From contig RZYD01000027.1 in NCBI GenBank assembly GCA_009930445.1, positions 1-17,221 of the forward strand: a DNA stretch of 17,221 bases, in the 5' to 3' direction. Of the stretch, positions 1 through 7,360 are shown piece after piece (the stretch's first letter is position 1; every line of letters starts with the position of its first letter). The notes under the pieces were generated by a model. It made no database searches. It was not told where the DNA came from and worked only from the letters and a program-made list of their open reading frames with translations. The DNA comes from Bacteroidia bacterium (GTDB lineage: Bacteria > Bacteroidota > Bacteroidia > Bacteroidales > BM520). The translations under genes were made by a program, and so were the position numbers.

Positions 1-2496
1 GAGGAAGGTAATTATGAAACCGCCCACAAGAGTTTTGTCACCCTTTTGGAGGATGAAGATTTTCAGGATATTGTGCCTCATTACCTGATTCGAATTTATT
101 TTGCCCAGGAAAAATACGAAGAGGTGATTGAAATGGCCTCCGCTATTTCCGCTGAGGGCAATGATCCTAAATCAATGGAAATAAAACGGCTCGTGGGTGA
201 ATCGTATTACCACCTTGGCGATTTTGAATCCGCATTGCCCTGGCTGGAAAAAACAGCTGACGCTTCTGACCGTCAGCGCGGATATCAGTTGGGGTATTGC
301 TACTACCAGGCCCGGCATTATGATGAGGCCATCTCCTGGTTTGAAAGGGTTTCTTCTCCTGCCGATTCTTTGGCCCAAAATGCCCTTTATCACCTCGGCG
401 ATTGCTATGTGAAAACCGGACAGAAGAAATTTGCAGGTACCGCATTTAAAGCAGCTTATGCCATTGAGGGTAACCAGCTCCTCCGTGAAGACGCCCTGTT
501 TAATTATGCAAAATTATCCTTCGAGCTAGGTTATGATCCTTATAATGAAGCAATTAAAGCAATGCAGGAATACCTTTCCGACTATCCTGATTCACCCCGG
601 AAAGATGAAGCATATTCCTATCTCGTTAATCTTTTCCTGGTAACAAAGAATTACGATGATGCCTTCTCATCGTTGGAGCAGATTAAGGAGAAAAATGCGG
701 AGATGAAGAAAGCTTATCAGCAAATTACCTTTAGCCGTGCCATTCAACTTTTTAAATCCGGGCAATATGAAGAGGCAATTCCTTTGCTAAAAAAATCACT
801 GGAATACAAACAGGACCCTGAACTTGCTGCCCGGGCAATTTTCTGGGAAGCTGAAGCATTTTTTCGTATGGGAAATTATGGCGAAGCGATGCGCCTTTTT
901 AAATCTTTTATGGTTACCCCCGGGACGTATTCGCTCAACCTCTATCCTAAAGCAGCCTACAATATTGCTTATTGTTACTTTAAAGAAAAGGACTATTCCA
1001 ATGCATTAATAAATTTTCGTAAATTTCTCTCCTTATCCGGTGTTCAGGATATCCCACTGAAAGCTGATGCACTCATCCGTACCGGAGATTGTTTTTTTGT
1101 TGAGAAAAGATACGAGGAAGCCATTAATGCGTTTAATCAGGCCATTGAAATGGATGCCGGGAATACCGATTATGCCCTTTATCAAAAGGCGGTTTCCCTT
1201 GGCGCACTGGGCAATTTTTCCGGTAAGGCCTGGATTCTGAAACAACTGGTTCAACAAGCAGAAAAGTCACCGCTTCGCGATGATGCCATGTTTGAATTGG
1301 CCACTTCCTATATTCTTATGAATGAACCGGATAATGCCCTGCAGTATTACCAGATGCTCTATCAGGAATATCCGAAAAGCAGTTTCGCATTAACTGCACT
1401 ACAGAAAACAGGTTTAATTTATTACAACCAGAATAACAACGAAGAGGCTATCCGCGTTCTGAAACAGGTCATTGAAGCTTATCCCTCGTCACAGGAAGCG
1501 AAAGAATCCCTGGCAGGGCTACGGAATATTTATGTGGATATGGGCCGTGTGGATGAATATTTTACCTATGCCAGAAATTACAGCTATGCCGATATAAGCC
1601 TCGCGGAACAGGATTCCATTAGCTTTATCGCTGCCGAAAATAAATATATGGACGGGGATTGCGACCGGGCAATCGAGGGATTTACGCGTTATCTTGAAAA
1701 GTTTCCCAATGGAATCTTTGCTAGTAATGCCCACTATTATAAAGCCGATTGTGAATACAGGAATAGTAACCTGCCTGTTGCTCTAAGCCATTATGAAGCG
1801 GTGATTGCGATGCCGCAGTCACCTTTTACCGAAAACGCCCTGGTCAAAGCCTCCTCTATCCGTTTTGCCCGCGAAGAGTTTGAAAAAGCTATTGCTCACT
1901 ATAATGAACTCCTTGAATTGGCCTCGTTTCCCGAACATATTCTGAATGCCAAAGTTGGCCTCATGCGTTCTTACCCCCGATTGGGAAAACATGAGCCTGC
2001 CATTGAGGCCGCGCTTGAGGTTCTGAACGAAAAAAATGTGGACGAACGGCTTATTACGGAAGCACACCTGTCAATAGCCCGTAGCGCATACGCACTCAAC
2101 GATTATACCAATGCGTCAGCCGAATACCGTTTTGTGGCAACCAATGATCGGGGCGATTCCGGCGCAGAAGCCAATTATTTCTATAGCCTTATTCTTTTTA
2201 AAGAAAATAAAATCGATGAAGCAGAAAACCAGTTGTTTAACCTGATTGAGAACTTTAGTGCAAGTGATTACTGGTTTGCCCGGGCTTTTATTCTGCTAGC
2301 CGATGTTTATCTTGCCCGTGATAATACTTTTCAGGCAAAACAAACCCTTCAGAGTATTATCGATAATTATGAAGGGGAGGATCTTGTTGCCGAAGCAAAA
2401 GATAAATTGAACCATATTACAGAATTGGAAAACCGGCAAAAACCGGATTCTATACCTGAAAATACACTCCGGGATAGCCTTATTGAAGAGTTTTGA
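1..2496 (+). CDS. Large tetratricopeptide-repeat (TPR) protein, 5'-truncated by the window edge
   Basis: The reading frame is open from base 1 (EEGNYETAHKSF before the first possible start, a TTG at 46), so the true start lies upstream; 831 codons are visible. The whole visible protein is helical TPR-type repeat, with recurring signatures such as YYHLGDFESALPWLEK, ALYHLGDCYVKTGQKKF, NIAYCYFKEKDYSNALINF, RTGDCFFVEKRYEEAINAF and YYNQNNNEEAIRVLKQVI. No catalytic motif or membrane segment is visible. The C-terminus (ENRQKPDSIPENTLRDSLIEEF) is short and polar. TPR arrays of this kind are protein-interaction scaffolds; in Bacteroidota, long exported ones often act in the periplasm, but the signal peptide, if any, is outside the window. 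The next gene, an outer-membrane barrel, starts 7 bases after the stop, so the two are probably one operon and may work together. The TPR assignment is firm; the role is unknown. Confidence 0.9.
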   Translation, partial: EEGNYETAHKSFVTLLEDEDFQDIVPHYLIRIYFAQEKYEEVIEMASAISAEGNDPKSMEIKRLVGESYYHLGDFESALPWLEKTADASDRQRGYQLGYCYYQARHYDEAISWFERVSSPADSLAQNALYHLGDCYVKTGQKKFAGTAFKAAYAIEGNQLLREDALFNYAKLSFELGYDPYNEAIKAMQEYLSDYPDSPRKDEAYSYLVNLFLVTKNYDDAFSSLEQIKEKNAEMKKAYQQITFSRAIQLFKSGQYEEAIPLLKKSLEYKQDPELAARAIFWEAEAFFRMGNYGEAMRLFKSFMVTPGTYSLNLYPKAAYNIAYCYFKEKDYSNALINFRKFLSLSGVQDIPLKADALIRTGDCFFVEKRYEEAINAFNQAIEMDAGNTDYALYQKAVSLGALGNFSGKAWILKQLVQQAEKSPLRDDAMFELATSYILMNEPDNALQYYQMLYQEYPKSSFALTALQKTGLIYYNQNNNEEAIRVLKQVIEAYPSSQEAKESLAGLRNIYVDMGRVDEYFTYARNYSYADISLAEQDSISFIAAENKYMDGDCDRAIEGFTRYLEKFPNGIFASNAHYYKADCEYRNSNLPVALSHYEAVIAMPQSPFTENALVKASSIRFAREEFEKAIAHYNELLELASFPEHILNAKVGLMRSYPRLGKHEPAIEAALEVLNEKNVDERLITEAHLSIARSAYALNDYTNASAEYRFVATNDRGDSGAEANYFYSLILFKENKIDEAENQLFNLIENFSASDYWFARAFILLADVYLARDNTFQAKQTLQSIIDNYEGEDLVAEAKDKLNHITELENRQKPDSIPENTLRDSLIEEF

Positions 2497-2503
2497 TTTT
2501 TTA

Positions 2504-4252
2504 ATGATGAATCAGCAGCTTATGAAACCTTATATGAGTAAAGTATCTGTAATCCATTTCGGGTCACGATTTGCCAGCATCTGTACCCTGATTTTTCTCT
2601 CACAAGGCCTTGCCTTCGGACAGGTAAAACCGGATTCCTATAATGAGGAGGTGACGATTATTGCCCCATACCAACCTTCGGTTGACGATGCCAATAAATT
2701 AAATTTTGTTCCGGAATTTCATGAGTTTAAAGTCGAAAAACCTGAAATGAATTACGGCATCCGGTCGTTTCAGCTCCCTACAACGTATACACCGGAGGTA
2801 TTGAAACCCGCATCAATTCTTGGTGAACCGATAAAAAAACTGTACAGGAATTATCTCAAAGGCGGAATTGGAAATTATTGGACTCCATTGCTGGAGCTTT
2901 ATTCCGGCTCTTTGCGCTCCAGAGAGAATGCTTTTGCTGTCGGATTTAAACACCATTCCTCCCATGGCGATGTTAAAGACTACGGACCCTCGCAATTTAG
3001 TCATAATGCCTTGGATATGAATGTCAAAAAGGTGATAAAAAAATATATCCTGCGTAGTTTTGCAACATACCACAGGGATGTATATCATAATTATGGCTTT
3101 ATGCCGGCCGATTATCCTTTCGAAGTGGAGAAAGACTCAATCCGGCTTCGGTATCAATCGGCTGCTACCGGAGTAATGCTCCGACGAATGAACGCAACAG
3201 GAAATGATGGCGCTCGTTATGCCGGCATAGATTATCGTTTTTGGGATAATCGTTTTTCATCAACCGAACATCGGGTAATCATGAAAACAGGCTTTTCACA
3301 GCCCTTATCGCTTGTCGGTTTTTTCGATGCCGAAACAGCCGGGATCGATTTTACAGGATATTATTTTAACGACCGCTACACCAGCGTGGCCCATGAAGGA
3401 ATCCTGAATTTTCATCCCTTCTATACGATCAAGGTAAAAGAATACAATCTAAAAATCGGATTGGGCTTGCATCAGCTAATAGCAGCAAATCCTGTTTTTT
3501 ATTTAAGTCCGGATGTTGAATTACAGATTTCTGTGATTCCGGATGCAATGAAAATTTTTGCAGGGGTAAAAGGAGGTATAGAGAAAAATACCCTGTATGC
3601 ACTTAGCGGGCAAAATCCTTTTCTCCTTCCCGGGGTGTCTTCCATAATGACTACCATACCGTATAAAGCATTCGGCGGGGTCGAAGGGAAAATAGGTTCA
3701 AATATCGACCTGCAGATTCTTCTCGATGCAGGAGCTATGGATAATAGGCCGTTTTTTGTCAACAGCCCGCTTCCGTATGATACCTTGCTGTTGCCAAATA
3801 ATGCTTTTTCCGTAGTGACCGATGATGTAACCTGGGTTCATGTACATGCTTCATTTGCGTTGCGCAGTGGGAAAGCGCTGGAAGGAAAAGTGTATGGAGA
3901 TTATTTTTCCTACGCAATGACAGCTCTCGCCGAGCCATTTCATAAACCAGAATTATCTGCCGGTTTGGATGTGCGGTATACTTTTAAGGAGAAAATTGGT
4001 GCCTCAGCCCATCTGTTCTATTCCGGAAAACAATATAGTGCAGGATATGATCCCATGACTTCCGTTTTTACAACCGCCGCCTATGAAATTAATCCCTTTT
4101 TCGATATTAGCCTTGGCATTACTTACCAGTTCTCCAAGCCCTTGTCGTTCTTTCTTCAGGCCAATAATCTGTTGAATAATCAGTATGAGATTTTCTATGG
4201 TTTCCCTTCTCAGGGAATTAATATTCTGGCCGGAGCGAGCTACGCTTTCTAG
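2504..4252 (+). CDS. TonB-receptor-like outer-membrane beta-barrel protein lacking a recognisable plug domain
   Basis: About 582 residues. The frame is open to a TTG at 2483 that overlaps the upstream gene, but the ATG at 2504 (followed by ATG at 2507) is preferred; an ATG at 2534 would also leave a complete signal peptide. The N-terminus has a hydrophobic segment (ASICTLIFLSQGLAFG) ending before Q-V-K-P-D, a typical Bacteroidota export signal. After a short conserved-looking linker (EEVTIIAPYQPSVDDANKL) the protein is strand-rich with alternating aromatic residues to the end, finishing PLSFFLQANNLLNNQYEIFY... and a terminal Phe (GASYAF), which is the usual C-terminal signature of TonB-dependent receptors and other barrel proteins. 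At under 600 residues it is shorter than most TonB receptors, and no plug fold is recognisable. It lies 7 bases after the TPR gene, so cotranscription is likely. Substrate and function are unknown. Confidence 0.8.
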   Translation: MMNQQLMKPYMSKVSVIHFGSRFASICTLIFLSQGLAFGQVKPDSYNEEVTIIAPYQPSVDDANKLNFVPEFHEFKVEKPEMNYGIRSFQLPTTYTPEVLKPASILGEPIKKLYRNYLKGGIGNYWTPLLELYSGSLRSRENAFAVGFKHHSSHGDVKDYGPSQFSHNALDMNVKKVIKKYILRSFATYHRDVYHNYGFMPADYPFEVEKDSIRLRYQSAATGVMLRRMNATGNDGARYAGIDYRFWDNRFSSTEHRVIMKTGFSQPLSLVGFFDAETAGIDFTGYYFNDRYTSVAHEGILNFHPFYTIKVKEYNLKIGLGLHQLIAANPVFYLSPDVELQISVIPDAMKIFAGVKGGIEKNTLYALSGQNPFLLPGVSSIMTTIPYKAFGGVEGKIGSNIDLQILLDAGAMDNRPFFVNSPLPYDTLLLPNNAFSVVTDDVTWVHVHASFALRSGKALEGKVYGDYFSYAMTALAEPFHKPELSAGLDVRYTFKEKIGASAHLFYSGKQYSAGYDPMTSVFTTAAYEINPFFDISLGITYQFSKPLSFFLQANNLLNNQYEIFYGFPSQGINILAGASYAF

Positions 4253-4270
4253 TTTGATTATGAGTAAGTT

Positions 4271-4313
4271 ATATTCGCCCGCTTTGGGGCGAATATCCGG
4301 TTGATATTTTTTT
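4271..4313 (+). terminator. Probable intrinsic terminator after the TPR/barrel operon
   Basis: Perfect 10-bp hairpin, ATATTCGCCC (4271-4280) and GGGCGAATAT (4287-4296) with a 6-base loop, starting 18 bases after the barrel-gene stop. The T-run (4307-4313) lies about 10 bases beyond the stem rather than directly on it, so termination strength is uncertain. Confidence 0.55.
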
Positions 4314-4332
4314 ATAATCTGCCATTTGTAAT

Positions 4333-4364
4333 TTTGGTAAAGTCAGATTTTTTCAGTAAATTTG
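4333..4364 (+). promoter_or_regulatory. Predicted Bacteroidota-type promoter of gyrB
   Basis: TTTG at 4333-4336 as the -33 element, 20 bases of spacer, then TAAATTTG at 4357-4364, an exact match to the Bacteroidota -7 consensus TAnnTTTG. It lies 33 bases before the gyrB ATG and downstream of the preceding hairpin, so gyrB appears to be transcribed on its own. Confidence 0.65.
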
Positions 4365-4397
4365 TATCTTCTGTTATAGAAGTGTAAAATATTGATT

Positions 4398-6362
4398 ATG
4401 AGTGAGATAGAAAAAAAAGATCAGAGCAGGCAACAGTATAATGCAAGTAATATTCAGGTGCTGGAAGGGCTCGAGGCAGTACGTAAACGGCCTGCTATGT
4501 ATATTGGGGATATCAGTGAACGGGGATTGCACCATTTGGTGTATGAAGTAATCGATAATTCCATTGATGAAGCGTTGGCGGGCTATTGCGATAAAATTGA
4601 TGTCGTAATCCATGAAAATAACTCAATATCGGTGATGGACAACGGGCGGGGAATCCCCATCGATTATCATGAAAAGGAGAAACGTTCTGCGCTTGAGGTG
4701 GTGATGACTGTCCTTCATGCAGGTGGAAAATTTGATAAAGGATCCTATAAAGTTTCAGGCGGGTTACATGGCGTGGGTGTTTCCTGTGTTAATGCACTTT
4801 CCGACCTTATGGAGGTGACCGTTTACCGGCAGGGAAAAATGTATCGTCAGGAATACCGGAAAGGAGCCCCACAATACCCGGTAAAAGAAATTGGTCCAAC
4901 TGAAAAAACCGGCACTCTGGTTCATTTTTTGCCCGACAACTCCATTTTTACGGTCTGGGAATACAGCTACGAAGTACTTGCAAACCGCCTGCGCGAACTT
5001 TCCTACCTGAATAAAGGGATTACATTGACAATTAAAGATTTGCGTAATCCTGACGAAAATGGAAACCCACCTTTTTTATCCTATAAATCAGAAAACGGAT
5101 TGGTGGATTTTATTCAGTACCTCGACGCTAACCGCGAACCCCTGATGCCCGAACCCATCAGTATTGAAGGAGAAAAAAATGAAGTGCCTATTGAAATTTC
5201 AATGCAGTACAATACCTCCTTCTCTGAAAATATCCATAGTTATGTGAATAATATTAATACTATCGAAGGGGGAACCCACCTCTCGGGCTTCCGAAGGGCA
5301 CTCACGCGCACATTGAAATCCTATGCCGATAAGTCAGGCCTGTTGAGTAAATTGAAATTTGAGATCAATGGCGATGATTTCCGTGAAGGGCTGACTGCAA
5401 TTATTTCTGTTAAGGTTGCAGAACCACAGTTTGAAGGTCAGACTAAAACGAAACTTGGGAACTCTGAGGTTATGGGTTCGGTTGACCAAATGGTGAGTGA
5501 AATGCTGGGAAATTACCTCGAAGAACATCCCAAAGAGGCGCGTATTATTGTTAATAAAGTGATTCTTGCTGCCACTGCCCGTCATGCTGCAAGAAAAGCC
5601 CGCGAATTGGTGCAACGAAAAAATGTACTTTCTGGCTCCGGCTTGCCGGGAAAACTTTCCGATTGTTCAGAACGCGACCCTGCACTCTGTGAAATCTATC
5701 TGGTGGAAGGTGACTCCGCCGGTGGTACCGCTAAACAAGGCCGCGACAGGACTTTTCAGGCTATTCTTCCCTTAAGGGGGAAAATTCTGAATGTGGAAAA
5801 AGCAATGCAGCATAAAATATTCGAAAATGAAGAGATAAAAAATATTTTTACTGCTTTTGGCGTGAGTATTGGAACAGAGGATGACTCTAAAGCTCTGAAC
5901 CTTAATAAATTAAGATATCATAAAGTGGTAATTATGACCGATGCCGATGTGGACGGATCACACATTGCCACGCTGATTCTTACTTTTTTCTTCCGCTATA
6001 TGAAAGAAATGATTGAACAGGGGTATGTGTATATTGCCACCCCTCCGCTTTATCTTATCCGAAAGGGGAAAGAAGAACGATATTGCTGGTCGGAAGAGGA
6101 ACGTGTCGCCGTTACCCGTGAATTTAGCGATAATGGTTCCGATAAAGGAATTCATATCCAACGCTATAAAGGTTTGGGTGAAATGAATGCCGAACAATTA
6201 TGGACTACAACGATGGATCCGGAGCACCGCACGCTGCGTCAGGTGACCATTGATAATGCCACCGAAGCCGACAGGATTTTCTCCATGCTTATGGGCGATG
6301 AGGTACCCCCACGGCGTGAGTTTATTGAAAAAAATGCCAAATATGCCAAGATCGATGTCTGA
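4398..6362 (+). CDS. gyrB: DNA gyrase subunit B
   Basis: The 654-residue protein is full length for a Bacteroidota GyrB. It is the ATPase subunit of the A2B2 gyrase that introduces negative supercoils into DNA in the cytoplasm. Visible landmarks, numbered from the ATG at 4398: the GHKL ATPase with catalytic Glu50 in YEVIDNSIDEAL, the nucleotide-binding DNGRGIP (81-87) and GGLHGVG (121-127); the TOPRIM domain with EGDSAGG (437-443) and the metal-binding TDADVDGSH (514-522); and the C-terminal QRYKGLGEMNAEQLW block. There is no large insert of the proteobacterial GyrB kind, and the N-terminal block MYIGD(I/T) is gyrase-like; ParE is the only realistic alternative, less likely on length and motif wording. 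A TTG two codons upstream (4392) is in frame but the ATG fits better. It has its own promoter and terminator and is not in an operon here. Confidence 0.96.
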   Translation: MSEIEKKDQSRQQYNASNIQVLEGLEAVRKRPAMYIGDISERGLHHLVYEVIDNSIDEALAGYCDKIDVVIHENNSISVMDNGRGIPIDYHEKEKRSALEVVMTVLHAGGKFDKGSYKVSGGLHGVGVSCVNALSDLMEVTVYRQGKMYRQEYRKGAPQYPVKEIGPTEKTGTLVHFLPDNSIFTVWEYSYEVLANRLRELSYLNKGITLTIKDLRNPDENGNPPFLSYKSENGLVDFIQYLDANREPLMPEPISIEGEKNEVPIEISMQYNTSFSENIHSYVNNINTIEGGTHLSGFRRALTRTLKSYADKSGLLSKLKFEINGDDFREGLTAIISVKVAEPQFEGQTKTKLGNSEVMGSVDQMVSEMLGNYLEEHPKEARIIVNKVILAATARHAARKARELVQRKNVLSGSGLPGKLSDCSERDPALCEIYLVEGDSAGGTAKQGRDRTFQAILPLRGKILNVEKAMQHKIFENEEIKNIFTAFGVSIGTEDDSKALNLNKLRYHKVVIMTDADVDGSHIATLILTFFFRYMKEMIEQGYVYIATPPLYLIRKGKEERYCWSEEERVAVTREFSDNGSDKGIHIQRYKGLGEMNAEQLWTTTMDPEHRTLRQVTIDNATEADRIFSMLMGDEVPPRREFIEKNAKYAKIDV

Positions 6363-6389
6363 TCCGGCAAAATAAAAAATGCTTTTAAA

Positions 6390-6427
6390 AGCGACAGATT
6401 GCTCTGGTAATCTATCGCTTTTTTTTT
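6390..6427 (+). terminator. Intrinsic terminator of gyrB
   Basis: Hairpin AGCGACAGATT (6390-6400) / AATCTATCGCT (6409-6419), 11 bp with one internal mismatch and an 8-base loop, running straight into a nine-T tract (6419-6427). It sits 27 bases after the gyrB stop. Confidence 0.85.
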
Positions 6428-6532
6428 ATTCCCAATCCCTTATATAATTACTTCCCATTTTTTGTAATTTTTTTCTCTTTTACTGGGTGTCATTTTTCTT
6501 TTTTTCGTATTAACCAATAGAAACGGAAAAGG

Positions 6533-7360
6533 ATGAAGACAATATGGGGGTTGGTTATTTTTGCTTTTTTAGTGCACCTGAAGGGACAGGCGCAATTATC
6601 GAGGAGTAGCGGAGCCCGGTCGGCAGGTGTTGGCGATTGTGTGGCAGTTATGGAAGGACCGGGCTCTTTCCCCGATAATCCGGCTGCTTTGGCCGCAACG
6701 GTACACCCTGTCGTGTGGTTTTCCGCTTTTAAGTTTTATTCTTTGCACGATTATAACGACGTTAATGCCGGGTTTTCTTTGAATAAAGGGGTTGCACGCA
6801 TCGGTGTTCTTCTTGGTTATCAGGGTATTCAGAGTCTGCACTGTTTCAATGTTGCCTTGCAGTATTCCATTCAGCTACATCCGGCTTTAAAAATGGGGGT
6901 TCGTTTGAATTATGAGAATTTTTCACAGGGGGCCTCGTATTCTCATCAACACCACGGTTCGGTTGATTTTGGCCTGTACTGGCAGATAGCGAAATCCCTT
7001 TCCTGGGGCGTAGTGGTATTTAATCCAGTGCACTGGGCGCTGAAAAGTCATAGCCCGGTTGCTACAGCCTATACCGTAGCCTCCGGTGTTAAAATTCAGA
7101 CAGGTGTTTATTCCTGTCTTTATGTTGAAGTTGGAAAATTGAGTGGCCGCCCTTTGGGTGCTACGGTGGGAATGGAATGGAATTTTTCAGAGAAAATAAC
7201 GCTGCGTACTGGTTTTCAAACCGCAACCCGTCGGTTTTCTTTTGGTTGTGGATGGAATTCTAAACGTGTTCATATCGATCTGGCCTTATCTAATCACCTT
7301 TTTACCGGTTCGGCAGTAGCTGCGTCCGGTTATTATTTAATGTCCCGTTCAACATGGTAG
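6533..7360 (+). CDS. PorV/PorQ-like small outer-membrane beta-barrel protein
   Basis: 275 residues with a signal peptide (MKTIWGLVIFAFLVHLKGQAQ) and a start preceded by a purine-rich AACGGAAAAGG. The mature N-terminus, SRSSGARSAGVGDCVAVMEG followed by PGSFPDNPAALA, matches the pattern of the PorV/PorQ and FadL-like barrels (GARAxGMGxAFVA...NPAGLA), in which an N-terminal hatch precedes a roughly 14-strand barrel. The remainder is strand-rich with alternating aromatics. At 275 residues it is somewhat short for PorQ, which is usually above 300, so it is probably a paralogue rather than the type IX secretion protein itself. Its stop overlaps the start of the next gene by 7 bases, so the two are translationally coupled and probably function together. 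No clear TAnnTTTG box was found upstream. The barrel call is fairly secure; the function is not known. Confidence 0.65.
   Translation: MKTIWGLVIFAFLVHLKGQAQLSRSSGARSAGVGDCVAVMEGPGSFPDNPAALAATVHPVVWFSAFKFYSLHDYNDVNAGFSLNKGVARIGVLLGYQGIQSLHCFNVALQYSIQLHPALKMGVRLNYENFSQGASYSHQHHGSVDFGLYWQIAKSLSWGVVVFNPVHWALKSHSPVATAYTVASGVKIQTGVYSCLYVEVGKLSGRPLGATVGMEWNFSEKITLRTGFQTATRRFSFGCGWNSKRVHIDLALSNHLFTGSAVAASGYYLMSRSTW

Noticed and set aside
46..48. TTG as start of the TPR gene
   Set aside because: The frame is open to base 1 with TPR-like residues before it, so the gene is cut by the window edge rather than starting here.
5334..5615. 93-codon open frame on the minus strand inside gyrB
   Set aside because: It lies wholly within a conserved coding region on the other strand, and its peptide has no recognisable domain.
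6428..6532. Promoter for the PorV/PorQ-like gene
   Set aside because: The region is T-rich but contains no TAnnTTTG match with a spaced TTG, so no promoter is called.
6533..7360. Assignment as the type IX secretion protein PorQ or PorV
   Set aside because: It is short for PorQ, has no other type IX genes nearby in the window, and is coupled to an HhH-barrel gene instead; only the fold class is claimed.
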